Part shown: positions 17,800 through 27,902 of the stretch, in pieces
How the letters are laid out: the number at the start of each line of letters is the position of its first letter
How positions within the stretch are numbered: the first letter of the stretch is position 1
Assembly (NCBI GenBank): GCA_030754235.1
Contig: JASMAS010000069.1
Location: 1 to 64,000, forward strand
Direction of reading: 5' to 3'
Origin: Litorilituus sp.
GTDB taxonomy: Bacteria; Pseudomonadota; Gammaproteobacteria; Enterobacterales; Alteromonadaceae
Length of the DNA stretch: 64,000 nt
Position numbers and translations under genes: made by a program
Notes under the pieces: generated by a model
What the model was told of the DNA's origin: nothing
The model's input: the letters and a program-made list of their open reading frames with translations, nothing else
The model's database searches: none

Positions 17800-18810
17800 C
17801 TACAAACCATTAACTATGTCTTTTACCAAAGGCGGACCTTGATAAATAAAGCCAGTATAAACCTGTACTAAACTTGCGCCAGCAGCGAGTTTTTCATTGG
17901 CATCTTTGCTTGAAGCGATACCACCCACACCAATAATGGGTAATTTATTCTCAAGCGCTTTACTCAAGAATTTAATGACTGTTGTGCTTTTATCTTTGAC
18001 CGGAGCACCGCTTAAACCACCCTGCTCTGCGCTATGTTTCAACCCTTCAACACCTTCACGTGATAAGGTGGTATTCGTCGCAATAACACCGTCTATATCA
18101 TTGTTAATTAAACACAGAGCAATGGAGTTTACTTCGTCTTCGTTTAAATCAGGTGCAATTTTTACTGCAATAGGTACATATTTTCCATATTGTTCAGCTA
18201 AGTTAGTTTGTTCAGCTTTTAAAGCAGATAATAAATCATTTAATGCATCACCATATTGCAAAGAGCGTAACCCTGGAGTATTTGGCGAAGAAATATTTAC
18301 GGTAATATAGGTAGCAAAGTCATAAACTTTGCGCATACAGTGAATATAATCATCTTTAGCATTTTCTTCTGGCGTATCTTTGTTTTTGCCAATATTGATA
18401 CCTAAAACACCTTTAAATTTGGCCGAGCGCACTTGAGACACTAAATAATCAACGCCTTTATTATTAAAACCCATACGGTTAATAACAGCATTGGCTTTAG
18501 GTAATCTAAATATTCTTGGCTTATCATTACCCGGTTGGGGACGAGGTGTTACCGTACCAACTTCAATAAAACCAAACCCCATAGCTGAAAAAGCATCGAC
18601 ACATTCACCATTTTTATCAAGGCCTGCGGCTAAACCAACGGGGTTTGGAAAATCAATGCCCATTACCTTAACGGGCTTATTAGTTACGCTTTGTTTGTAA
18701 AAACAACTTATTGGCGTTGTACCTGTGTTTTTTAAGCCCTTTATGGTTAATTCATGAATAGTTTCAGCGTCAAACTGAAATAATACTTTACGAATGGCTG
18801 AATAGAACAT
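17800..18810 (-). CDS. pyrD: Dihydroorotate dehydrogenase (quinone), class 2
   Basis: Oxidises dihydroorotate to orotate with membrane quinone in pyrimidine synthesis. The 336 residues are the class 2 length, and the amphipathic N-terminal helices ([22 protein letters not shown]) that dock on the membrane are present. FMN-site motifs include [31 protein letters not shown], the catalytic-serine loop [19 protein letters not shown] and VGGIAS. AGAGG precedes the ATG. It is downstream of gdhB on the same strand, but a terminator separates them. Confidence 0.96.
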   Translation of the reverse strand: MFYSAIRKVLFQFDAETIHELTIKGLKNTGTTPISCFYKQSVTNKPVKVMGIDFPNPVGLAAGLDKNGECVDAFSAMGFGFIEVGTVTPRPQPGNDKPRIFRLPKANAVINRMGFNNKGVDYLVSQVRSAKFKGVLGINIGKNKDTPEENAKDDYIHCMRKVYDFATYITVNISSPNTPGLRSLQYGDALNDLLSALKAEQTNLAEQYGKYVPIAVKIAPDLNEDEVNSIALCLINNDIDGVIATNTTLSREGVEGLKHSAEQGGLSGAPVKDKSTTVIKFLSKALENKLPIIGVGGIASSKDANEKLAAGASLVQVYTGFIYQGPPLVKDIVNGL

Positions 18811-18845
18811 AATGCCTCTGAATGGTTAAAGATTAGGCGCAAGAA

Positions 18846-18884
18846 AAAATTCTCGCTCAACTTAAAAAGTTAGGCGAGAATTTT
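18846..18884 (-). terminator. Terminator downstream of gdhB
   Basis: GCGAGAATTTT pairs with AAAATTCTCGC around an inner AACTT/AAGTT extension. On the minus strand it is followed by TTTTTTC. It isolates pyrD from the long gdhB transcript. Confidence 0.8.
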
Positions 18885-18941
18885 AACAGGTAACTAGTGG
18901 TTTATAAATTGCTTTTAATGGTTAATATCAATTCAATTACG

Positions 18942-21900
18942 TTATTCTTCCTTAATTAAACGTTGGCAATTTAGGCTAAGTAGCATTAACTCTCGCAATG
19001 CCACAGAGAATTTAGCAAATTCATGGGTTTGTCCTACTTTAAAATCTGCTAAGATATTTCGCCAACGTTCAAGTGGTTGCGCATTAGTTTCAACCCACGC
19101 ATCTAACATTTTATCAAGTTCTTTTGAGTTAGCATCGCAATCACAACGAAGTACCACAGACGTTAACGAACGTTGTTGCCAATCCAAGTCTTCTCTAAAT
19201 GAAGCTCTGGCAAGTGCTTGCCAATGGTTACCAACCGCCTGACGGGTAATTTGATCTAAAAACCAATGTAGCTCTAGACGCACACCAAGTTTAAAGTACA
19301 AGCTTGCAACGAGCTCTACATCACGTCCATCTTCTTCAGCAATTTCAGCTATATCCAAAGCAGAAAAAATAGTACTAAGTTGTGAAATTCGTGCAGCGAT
19401 TTCTGTAGGAACACCTGCAGAAGTTAAGCCATTTTCTACATGTTGTAATTGAGCAATTTCTTCCTCAATAATCAGTGCATGTAGGTTCTTTGCTATAATC
19501 TCAAAGGTAGGTTTAAACAAAGCAATAGATTGCTCAATGTTAAGTGTTTTATTACGATGGCGTAAGAACCAACGTGTGGCTCTTCTAACCGTACGACGAT
19601 ACTGAAATAGCATTTCCGTTTGTATCGCCGTGGAGATTTTATTGTTTAACACTTCTATTTTTTGCCAGAATTCTTCCAGTTCAAAAATAACACAAGCCAT
19701 AGTGTAACTATTGACTATCTCAACCACAGTTGCCCCGGTTTCTTCTTGCATTCTATTGACAAAATTAAAGCCCATATCATTGCCAATTTTATTGGCTAAT
19801 TTGGTCGCTATAATTTCTGCACGTAACGGGTGCTGCTGCATTTGTGCTTGATACTTATCTCTAAGTTGTTGCGGGAAAGAGCCTATTAGCAAGCGATCGT
19901 AATAAGGATTATCAGTTATTTCTGCATTAACTAAATCCTCCTTGAGTACCATTTTACTGTAAGCAAGTAATACTGAAAGCTCCGGTCTTGTCAAACCATT
20001 ACCTTGTGCGATTCTTTCTGCAATTTCTTCATCATCAGGAATAAACTCTAACGCTCTATCGAGTTTGCCTGCACGCTCTAGTTCATGAATAAAGCGCACT
20101 TGTTCTTTTAATTGATTCACACCACGCATAGCCGTGATAGATAAAGAATGAGTTTGGCGATAGCAATCTTCAATAACAATATCTGCGACTTCATCTGTCA
20201 TATCGTAAAGTAACTTATTACGTTGTTTAACAGTTAAGTCACCACTTTGCACTAAACCATTTAGTAATATTTTAATATTTACTTCATTATCTGAACAATC
20301 AACACCACCAGCATTATCGACAGCATCCGTGTTGATACGCCCACCGTTAGCAGCAAACTCTATTCGACCTAATTGTGTTAAACCTAAATTGCCACCTTCA
20401 CCGACAACTTTTGCTTGTAATTCACAACCATTAATCCTTAATGAATCATTAGCTCTGTCACCTACTTCCAGATGAGTTTCTTGACTACTTTTCACGTAGG
20501 TGCCAATACCACCATTCCAAAGTAAATCAACCTTCATTTTAAGAATAGCTTGAATGAGATCATTAGGTGACATACTTTGCTTTTGCGTGCCAATCATTTT
20601 CTTAATCTGAGTCGTCAATTTAATAGATTTGACATGACGACTAAAAATACCACCACCTTTTGAAATTAAGTCTTTGTTATAGTCTTCCCAGCTACACCCT
20701 GGTAAGTTAAACAAGCGCTCACGTTCAGGGTAAGTTTTGGCGGAGTCAGGCGTAGGATCAATAAAGATATGCATATGGTTAAACGCCGCCTGCAAACAAA
20801 TATGTTTTGATAACAACATACCATTACCAAAAACATCACCGGCCATATCCCCAACGGCTATGCAGGTAAAGTCAGTATTTTGGCAATCAATATCCATTTC
20901 TCTAAAGTGACGTTTCACTGACTCCCATGCACCTTTTGCGGTAATTCCCATGGCTTTATGATCATAGCCAACACTACCACCAGAGGCAAAAGCATCACCC
21001 AACCAGAAATTATATTCATCTGAGATACCATTAGCAATATCCGAGAAGGTAGCCGTTCCTTTATCAGCTGCAACAACTAAGTAAGCGTCGTCTTCATCAA
21101 GCCTTACTACATCAGCAGGTGGTACTATTTCACCATTAACAATATTATCAGTGATATCTAATAAAGCACGAATAAAGGTGCGGTAACACTCTTTTCCTGC
21201 TTCAAATACTTCTTGGCGAGAGCCATTAGGAAGTTGTTTACAAACAAAGCCACCTTTAGCACCCACAGGAACAATAACAGTATTTTTAACTTGTTGTGCT
21301 TTAACTAAACCGAGTACTTCTGTTCTGAAATCTTCACGTCTGTCAGACCAGCGTAGACCACCACGAGCAACTTTACCCCCGCGAAGATGCACACCTTCAA
21401 CTTGTGGTGAGTAGACAAAAATTTCAAATTTTGGTACGGGTTGAGGCATTTCGCTAATGCGTTCAGGTACTATTTTAAAAGAAATATAAGGTTTATCTCC
21501 CATCAACTTATCAACTTGGAAGTAGTTGGTACGTATGGTAGCGAGGATCATTTCAATAAAACGACGAATGATACGGTCATCATCTAAGTTAGCCACCTTA
21601 TCAAGAGAAGTTTCAATGTCGTCTAAAAGCTTGGCTTGTGCTTTTTCTTTTGCGCTTTCTGTGGATTTTTTGTTTGGCTCAAAACGTGAGACAAATAACG
21701 TTATCAATAATTCAGCAATAGCAGGGTAAGAAGCAAAAGTATCCTCAATATAGTTTTGACTGAATCGCCCACCAATTTGGCGCTCATATTTAGCATAAGC
21801 ACGTAAAATAGAAACTCTTCTTCCTTCAAGCCCCGCACCAAGGATCAAACGGTTAAAACCATCATCTTCCAATTCACCCTGCCAAACTTTTGCAAAGGCA

Positions 21901-23810
21901 TCTTGGAATAGCGTACGTACTTTATAGACATCAAAGTCACTATCACCCGTGATTAACATAGAAAAGTCGAGGATCCAAAACATCTCACCATCAACACTTT
22001 TAATGGCATACGGGATTTCACCGATAACACGCAGGCCGAAGTTTTCTAAAATGGGTAAGACGTCTGACAAATGGATTGGATCACCTTTATGAAATAACTT
22101 TAACTTGACAAAACGACTGTCGGATTTTTCTTCAACAGGTTGATAAAAAAGCATTTCTATATTGTCTGAAAAACTAACTCGCTCGAGTTTTTCTATATCT
22201 ACGATAGCAGAACCAGGTAATACAGCATCTTTATATGCTTGTGGAAAGTTGACGTATTTACGACTTAAGGTTTTTGCTGCGGCTTCACCGCGATTTGATG
22301 ATAACGCACTAACAAGTTTATCATCCCAATTACGAGCCGCTTCATTTAAATTCTTTTCAATTTCTTTCACGTTAATATCTGCTTTTGTTGAGTTTACCCT
22401 AACAATATAATGTGTTCTTGCTTGAACTGATTCTGAGAAGTAAGTGGTGAACTCAACTTCTTCGTCACTGCCAAATGCTTCTTGTAACAAATGTTGTGTT
22501 TCTAGACGCAACTTAGTGTTATACCTTTCTCTGGGTACATAAACCATACAGGAATAAAAGCGATCAAATGCATCACGTCTCACAAACAAACCACAATAGT
22601 CTCGCTCTTGCATTTGCAAAATTCCCAGTACATTTTGCAACAGCTCATCAATACTTGATTGCAGTATTTCATCTCTTGGGTATGTTTCCAGAATATTGAT
22701 CAGTGTTTTATATGCATGAGTCCCTTTAGCAAAACCAGAAGCTGAACAGACTTCATGCACCTTAGTTTTAATCAAAGGTAAGTTTAATGCGCTTTTGGTA
22801 TAATAGCCGGAACCAAATAAACCAATAAAACGCTCCTCGCCGATAACATTACCTTTGCTATCAAAACGCTTAACACCAATATAATCTAGATGGGCCGGTC
22901 TGTGTACTCTTGATCGAGAATTAGTTTTTGTTAAAATTAAATGATTATCACCTAAAGCCACTTCACGACCAGATTCACTTAACGTTGAAATAAAGCGATT
23001 CTTTTGACCGCTAGAGTTTTTCATTAATCCTAAGCTTGAGCCCATATTTGCTTCAAGCTTAATATCCCCTTGTACCGCCTTTAAGTCATATGAACGATAG
23101 CCCATTAAAGTAAAATTATTTGCGGCTAACCACTCTAAAAATTCAACGGTAGTTTCTTTAGATGCCTTTGTCTTAGGTAATTTTGACTTTTTAACAGCAT
23201 CAATAACTACATTTAACTGAGTAAGCATTGGTTGCCAATCATTTACAGTTAAGGAAATGTCTTCAACAACGCTTAACAGTTCATCTTTAATTTTTTTCAA
23301 CTCTTGATCTGTCGATTGACGATCAATTTCAATAAAAAAGATTGTTTCTTGAGAGGTCGCTTTAATGGTATCAGCTACCGCAGAGGTTAACTGGCTGATT
23401 TGTTGATTTTTATCACGAATTAATTTTAATGGTGAGTTAAGCATTAAATGAGGTGACAAACCTAACCTATTTAACGCTATTCTAATTGAATCAACTAAAA
23501 ACGGCATATCTTTAACAATCACTTCAATAACAGTGTGGTTTGATTTCCAACCATTATTACTTACTGAGGGGTTGAAAACATGGATAACAGGCGAATCATC
23601 GGTATGTTCATTTAATGAACTCCATAAACTTAGGGTAGCTCCGTACATATCACTATCATTTCGATTGGAAAGATCAAGAGAGGAAATATTGCTATAGAGT
23701 AAATCGGCAAATTGTGCAACTAGCTCAGCAGATTCTTGAGGTACTTTTTGCTTAATTAATTGTTCGACATTTTTTAATATCACAGAGGGGGAACCGTTTA
23801 TTAACGCCAT
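18942..23810 (-). CDS. gdhB: NAD-specific glutamate dehydrogenase, large (about 180 kDa) class
   Basis: Oxidatively deaminates glutamate to 2-oxoglutarate with NAD, a catabolic route for amino acids. The 1622 residues are typical of the large class of proteobacteria. A long N-terminal regulatory region (ACT-like repeats) precedes the catalytic core around residues 800-1200. The core shows GGLRWSDRREDFRTEVLGL, the lysine-bearing VPVGAKGGFVCK, VVAADKGTATFSD, YDHKAMGITAKGAWESVKRHF and VGDMAGDVFGNGML. AAAGG lies before the ATG. It is a single-gene unit with a long AT-rich upstream region. The frame is intact with no sign of decay. Confidence 0.95.
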   Translation of the reverse strand: MALINGSPSVILKNVEQLIKQKVPQESAELVAQFADLLYSNISSLDLSNRNDSDMYGATLSLWSSLNEHTDDSPVIHVFNPSVSNNGWKSNHTVIEVIVKDMPFLVDSIRIALNRLGLSPHLMLNSPLKLIRDKNQQISQLTSAVADTIKATSQETIFFIEIDRQSTDQELKKIKDELLSVVEDISLTVNDWQPMLTQLNVVIDAVKKSKLPKTKASKETTVEFLEWLAANNFTLMGYRSYDLKAVQGDIKLEANMGSSLGLMKNSSGQKNRFISTLSESGREVALGDNHLILTKTNSRSRVHRPAHLDYIGVKRFDSKGNVIGEERFIGLFGSGYYTKSALNLPLIKTKVHEVCSASGFAKGTHAYKTLINILETYPRDEILQSSIDELLQNVLGILQMQERDYCGLFVRRDAFDRFYSCMVYVPRERYNTKLRLETQHLLQEAFGSDEEVEFTTYFSESVQARTHYIVRVNSTKADINVKEIEKNLNEAARNWDDKLVSALSSNRGEAAAKTLSRKYVNFPQAYKDAVLPGSAIVDIEKLERVSFSDNIEMLFYQPVEEKSDSRFVKLKLFHKGDPIHLSDVLPILENFGLRVIGEIPYAIKSVDGEMFWILDFSMLITGDSDFDVYKVRTLFQDAFAKVWQGELEDDGFNRLILGAGLEGRRVSILRAYAKYERQIGGRFSQNYIEDTFASYPAIAELLITLFVSRFEPNKKSTESAKEKAQAKLLDDIETSLDKVANLDDDRIIRRFIEMILATIRTNYFQVDKLMGDKPYISFKIVPERISEMPQPVPKFEIFVYSPQVEGVHLRGGKVARGGLRWSDRREDFRTEVLGLVKAQQVKNTVIVPVGAKGGFVCKQLPNGSRQEVFEAGKECYRTFIRALLDITDNIVNGEIVPPADVVRLDEDDAYLVVAADKGTATFSDIANGISDEYNFWLGDAFASGGSVGYDHKAMGITAKGAWESVKRHFREMDIDCQNTDFTCIAVGDMAGDVFGNGMLLSKHICLQAAFNHMHIFIDPTPDSAKTYPERERLFNLPGCSWEDYNKDLISKGGGIFSRHVKSIKLTTQIKKMIGTQKQSMSPNDLIQAILKMKVDLLWNGGIGTYVKSSQETHLEVGDRANDSLRINGCELQAKVVGEGGNLGLTQLGRIEFAANGGRINTDAVDNAGGVDCSDNEVNIKILLNGLVQSGDLTVKQRNKLLYDMTDEVADIVIEDCYRQTHSLSITAMRGVNQLKEQVRFIHELERAGKLDRALEFIPDDEEIAERIAQGNGLTRPELSVLLAYSKMVLKEDLVNAEITDNPYYDRLLIGSFPQQLRDKYQAQMQQHPLRAEIIATKLANKIGNDMGFNFVNRMQEETGATVVEIVNSYTMACVIFELEEFWQKIEVLNNKISTAIQTEMLFQYRRTVRRATRWFLRHRNKTLNIEQSIALFKPTFEIIAKNLHALIIEEEIAQLQHVENGLTSAGVPTEIAARISQLSTIFSALDIAEIAEEDGRDVELVASLYFKLGVRLELHWFLDQITRQAVGNHWQALARASFREDLDWQQRSLTSVVLRCDCDANSKELDKMLDAWVETNAQPLERWRNILADFKVGQTHEFAKFSVALRELMLLSLNCQRLIKEE

Positions 23811-24325
23811 GAGTTTTCCTTTAGCTTATTTTAAAGTTAAGAATAAAATCGAAAGATTCAAACTAAAAATTTAAAATTTGTAATAATTGTGTTTTTTGTT
23901 TTTTGTTTTTTGTAAAAGTTATAAAAGTTGCTTAAAAATGCCACATACCAATGACAATTCTTATTGTAGATGCAAACTGATATAAAGGCTTTTATAGTAT
24001 AGTATAGATTTTATGAATAAATTTAAGCGATTGCGAGTATTTTTTATGATTTAATACGAACGTTTTTGTAGTAAAAACAGTCTGTTTTTTTCTTTATGCA
24101 GCCAAGACACATAACTACAGCTTATTTTCACTATTTTTTGCGTAACTATGCAGTTTTTAGCTTAATTTTTTTTAATTTTTTTTTTACAAATAAAAATAAA
24201 GTCCATAAATTTTAGCTGTTATACCAAGTCTCTACCTTAATTTCTCGCTAAGCAGGCTATTAATGAATGTACTTGCGATTAAATGACACTAGGGCAAACA
24301 TATCATTGTGGGAATTATTTTAAGC
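23811..24325. other. AT-rich intergenic region upstream of gdhB
   Basis: About 515 bp without a credible gene. It has long T and A runs (for example repeated TTTTTTG near 23890-23910 and T-rich tracts near 24170) and must hold the gdhB promoter. No operator or RNA was recognised. Confidence 0.5.
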
Positions 24326-24356
24326 AAAAAAAATCCCCGTAAGATAACGAGGATTT
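24326..24356 (-). terminator. Terminator of the RND transporter gene
   Basis: On the minus strand AAATCCTCGT/ACGGGGATTT forms a 10-bp stem with one mismatch, followed by eight T. It closes the DUF1302-DUF1329-Ycf48-RND cluster. Confidence 0.8.
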
Positions 24357-24397
24357 CAGCAGGACATTTATATTTGCTAAGAGAACAAAGCCATGTG

Positions 24398-26719
24398 CTA
24401 ATTTTTAGATTTATTTGGCCATAAAAAGGCAGATAATGCCGGTAAAACAATTACAGCGGCTAACATGTTAACCAAGAACATAAAGGTTAATAATATCCCC
24501 ATATCTACTTGGAATTTCAAATCTGAGAAAAACCAAGTTGAAACACCAATCGCTAATGTCACACCTGTAATTAATACAGCACTTCCGCGCTCTTTTAATG
24601 CCGCTAAATAAGCATCATGAACACTTGAACCTTCTTTAAGCAAGCTACTCATCGTTGATAAGATATAAATACCATAATCAACGCCAATACCAACCCCTAA
24701 AGCAATAACGGGTAAAGTGGAAACAGTTAACCCTATATCTAATACTGTCATCAACCACTGAGCTAATGTAGACACAACATAAAGAGGCAAAACAACAACA
24801 ATCGTAGCGCGAACACTTCTAAAACTGATTAAACAAAGCATAATGACTGCGCTATAAACATAAATCATCATTGGAAGTTGAGCTTCAGCTACCGCTTCAT
24901 TAGTTGCAGCCATAACACCAACAGGCCCTGAAGCAAGCTTAAACTTAAGCTGTTCATTACCTAATTCAGCAGAGGCAAGCTTAACCTCCTCAATCACTCT
25001 GCTGATTGTTTCAGCTTTATGATCTTGTAAGAATAAAATAACAGGCATAACACTACAGTTACTATTTAACAGGCCACTTGATGAAGGGACGCGTGCAATT
25101 GACTGTACTAAGGTTTGCTGATTACGAGGGATTACACGCCAGTTTGGATTACCTTCATTATATCCTGCATTGACAATTTTAGAGATTGAAGACAAGCTCA
25201 CTGCCGATTGAACCCCTGGCACATTTTCCATACGCCATTGGAAACGATCAATGGTGTTCATGGTACTATAATAAGTACATGAATCTGGCGTAGTTTCAAT
25301 AACAACTGACATATAATCAACGCTGATGGCATACTTATTTGTAATTAAGAAGGTATCTTGATTGTACCTTGATGACTCATGTAATGCTGGAGCTCCAGCA
25401 TGAAGCTCTCCAATTTTTAAGTGTTGAGAGTTAAGCAATCCTAAACTATACAAAATCACGGTGATCATTAAAATAATAATAGCAGGTCGCTTCGTGGCAA
25501 AATTAGCCATGACCTGCCAAATCATGCTTTCATCATCAATATTACCTGCATGATTATTTCTATCTTTTGGGGTTACCGTTAAATAAGAGACTAATAAAGG
25601 TAATAAGATTAAATTAGTTAAAATTATCATCGCAACACCTAAGGAAGCGGTGATTGCAAGCTCTCTAATGATACCAATATCAATCGATAGTAAAGTCAAA
25701 AAACCCACAGTGTCAGAAAGTAATGCTATTCCACCAGGAATTAATAACGCTCTAAAACTTGTTTGTGCTGCCGCCTCAGAGCTAAACCCTAAACTAACCT
25801 GCTTAACAACAGAATTTATCATCTGAACACCATGGCTAACACCAATAGCAAAGACAAGGAAAGGAACTAAAATAGACATAGGATCTAAGCCAAAACCTAA
25901 AGTAGAAAGCATTCCCATTTGCCAGATAACCGCCACCAAAGAACAAAGAATTGGCAATACCGTTAAACTAATCGAATGACAGAAAAAGAAAACCATTATG
26001 GCTGTGATAGCAATAGCAATAGCAAAGAATAACACAACACCTTTAGCGCCTTCAGCTACATCTCCAACCATTTTAGCAAAACCAATTACATGTACAGAAA
26101 CATTTCCCTGTTCAAATTTCACTCTAACTTGTTGTTCTAATTGTTCAGCTAGTTTTAAGGTATCAAGTTTTTCGCCGGTTTCAGGATTAAAATCCAATAA
26201 AGAGGCTTTTACCATTGCACAGCTATAATCATCAGAAACTATGCTACCTACGATACCCGCCTTTTCAATATTACTTTTAACAACGGCCAAACCCTGCTCA
26301 GTTGCTTGAAAGTCAGCGGGAATAACAGGTCCTCCAGCAAAGCCATCTTCAACTACCTCGACAAAACGCGTACTGGGGGAGAAAACTGATTTAACTTGAA
26401 TACGGTCAACACCAGGTATAAAGAATAGCTGGTCATGCACACCTTTTAATGCATCAAAGAATTTGGCATTGAAAATATCCCCATCATTGTTACATACGGA
26501 AATTAGGATATTATTTGCACCACCAAAATTTGCACGGTGTTTCAAATAAGTTTTCATATAAGCGTGATTTAAGGGGATGTTTTTGGTAAAAGAAGCACCT
26601 AATTTAATGTTTGTTGCTTGGTATAATAAAAATGCACTGACCAACACAAAAATCATAAGTACTAGCGACTTATGACGGAAAAGGCCAGTTTCTAAACGGT
26701 TTGCTAAGGTAATTTTCAT
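24398..26719 (-). CDS. RND/MMPL-family inner-membrane transporter
   Basis: A 773-residue protein with the RND plan: one N-terminal helix, a periplasmic domain, a bundle of helices around residues 230-400, and the same pattern repeated. The second half has LGVGIGVDYGIYILS, an MMPL/HpnN-like motif whose Asp would take part in proton coupling. The equivalent first-half site reads FAIGVSHGVQMI, with no Asp, so the two halves are not equal. Related proteins move lipids, sterols or hopanoids. It is the last gene of the cluster with DUF1302, DUF1329 and a Ycf48-like protein, 42 bp after the latter. The substrate is unknown; a hydrophobic one is inferred. Confidence 0.88.
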   Translation of the reverse strand: MKITLANRLETGLFRHKSLVLMIFVLVSAFLLYQATNIKLGASFTKNIPLNHAYMKTYLKHRANFGGANNILISVCNNDGDIFNAKFFDALKGVHDQLFFIPGVDRIQVKSVFSPSTRFVEVVEDGFAGGPVIPADFQATEQGLAVVKSNIEKAGIVGSIVSDDYSCAMVKASLLDFNPETGEKLDTLKLAEQLEQQVRVKFEQGNVSVHVIGFAKMVGDVAEGAKGVVLFFAIAIAITAIMVFFFCHSISLTVLPILCSLVAVIWQMGMLSTLGFGLDPMSILVPFLVFAIGVSHGVQMINSVVKQVSLGFSSEAAAQTSFRALLIPGGIALLSDTVGFLTLLSIDIGIIRELAITASLGVAMIILTNLILLPLLVSYLTVTPKDRNNHAGNIDDESMIWQVMANFATKRPAIIILMITVILYSLGLLNSQHLKIGELHAGAPALHESSRYNQDTFLITNKYAISVDYMSVVIETTPDSCTYYSTMNTIDRFQWRMENVPGVQSAVSLSSISKIVNAGYNEGNPNWRVIPRNQQTLVQSIARVPSSSGLLNSNCSVMPVILFLQDHKAETISRVIEEVKLASAELGNEQLKFKLASGPVGVMAATNEAVAEAQLPMMIYVYSAVIMLCLISFRSVRATIVVVLPLYVVSTLAQWLMTVLDIGLTVSTLPVIALGVGIGVDYGIYILSTMSSLLKEGSSVHDAYLAALKERGSAVLITGVTLAIGVSTWFFSDLKFQVDMGILLTFMFLVNMLAAVIVLPALSAFLWPNKSKN

Positions 26720-26761
26720 AAAATTATATAATCCAAATTATTTCATTCTCATCAGTACTTA

Positions 26762-27784
26762 TTATAAAGATAAGGTTTTAACACCTACATCAGAAACAAC
26801 AATGAGTTTTCCATTAAACCAAACTCCAGCAATTAATGCTTTGCCGTCTTTTTGGGTGTGTATATGATAGTTCAAACCATCATCGGTGCTTTCAAGTAAT
26901 ATTCCATTATTAGCCAACATAAAAATTCTGTCATCATCTGTAAGCACAATATCATTAATTAATGCTGTTGTTCCTGTCGTTTTCTCCTGCCACATAGTGC
27001 CATTGTGTGAAGTTCTAAAAACATGACCACGTAGACCAGCAACCAACAAATCACCTTGTTTGGTATGTGCTAAATCGAAAAATGAACCTTGATAAACGTC
27101 TTCAAATGATTGCCAATGACTGCCAAAGTCGTTGCTTTTAGCAATTAATCCAATTTCGCCCACCATAAAAATCGTTTTACCATCGAGCACTAAACGGTTA
27201 AAATGAGGCAATATCGAAGAAACTTCGTCTAAATAGGCTTTTTCGTCTTCCTGTTTTAATTCTGCTAAATATTCTGCATCATCTGGCTGTAAAAATTCAT
27301 CATGAAATTCATTTAGCCAAGTTTGACCACCATCGATTGTACGAAAAAACATGCCATAAGCACCAATAGCAATACCTGCTAAAGGCGAGGTAAATACAAC
27401 ATCTAACAGTGGTTTTTGTAATGCTGGCTTATATTGTTGTACTTGCCATGTTTTTCCAGCATCTTGAGTATGTAAAATCGTGGCATCATGCCCTACTGCC
27501 CACCCTAAATTGGCATTATAAAAATAAACGCTAGTCAAAGTCGCTTGAAGTGGTACATCAGCCTGCTGCCAATTTTGCCCATCATTAGATAATAAAATGT
27601 GACCATGCTCACCCACAGCAACTAACTTTTTATCAGCTACGCTAGTTATATCTAATAATAAAGATTTACTCGCTAACGGAGCTTTTACCGCTGGTACTAG
27701 AGTAGAGAGGTTTGCAGCAGTACTTGAATAAGTGATCAAACTAACAAGCAAAAAAATGTAGAAACGAGAGGAAATGAAAGGCAT
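26762..27784 (-). CDS. Ycf48-like beta-propeller, exported
   Basis: A 340-residue protein with a signal peptide (FYIFLLVSLITYSSTAA) and repeated propeller blades of the Ycf48/BNR type: GEHGHILLSNDGQNW, GHDATILHTQDAGKTW, GAYGMFFRTIDGGQTW, GEIGLIAKSNDFGSHW, GLRGHVFRTSHNGTMW and NNGILLESTDDGLNY. Such proteins help assemble membrane complexes in photosystem II. Here it accompanies an RND transporter. A longer frame starts at 27838, but the ATG at 27784 sits just before the signal peptide. It may stabilise or connect the transport complex in the periplasm; this is inference. Confidence 0.88.
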   Translation of the reverse strand: MPFISSRFYIFLLVSLITYSSTAANLSTLVPAVKAPLASKSLLLDITSVADKKLVAVGEHGHILLSNDGQNWQQADVPLQATLTSVYFYNANLGWAVGHDATILHTQDAGKTWQVQQYKPALQKPLLDVVFTSPLAGIAIGAYGMFFRTIDGGQTWLNEFHDEFLQPDDAEYLAELKQEDEKAYLDEVSSILPHFNRLVLDGKTIFMVGEIGLIAKSNDFGSHWQSFEDVYQGSFFDLAHTKQGDLLVAGLRGHVFRTSHNGTMWQEKTTGTTALINDIVLTDDDRIFMLANNGILLESTDDGLNYHIHTQKDGKALIAGVWFNGKLIVVSDVGVKTLSL

Positions 27785-27861
27785 GTTGAAAGCTCTTATT
27801 GCAAAAAAAATTATATAAAAATAAACATTTACTATCAAAAGAACAACGGATCAAGATAGTA

Positions 27862-27888
27862 AAAACGGCTGACAAAGTCAGCCGTTTT
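27862..27888 (-). terminator. Internal terminator between DUF1329 and Ycf48-like genes
   Basis: AAAACGGCTGAC-AAA-GTCAGCCGTTTT is a perfect 12-bp stem, followed on the minus strand by a T-run. It lies inside the four-gene cluster after the DUF1329 stop. It would make the first two genes more abundant than the last two. Confidence 0.85.
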
Positions 27889-27902
27889 AAAAGGAAAGAT
27901 TA

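Noticed and set aside
18942-23810. Possible frame damage in the very long glutamate dehydrogenase gene
   Set aside because: The frame is continuous over 1622 codons and shows the catalytic motifs in order.
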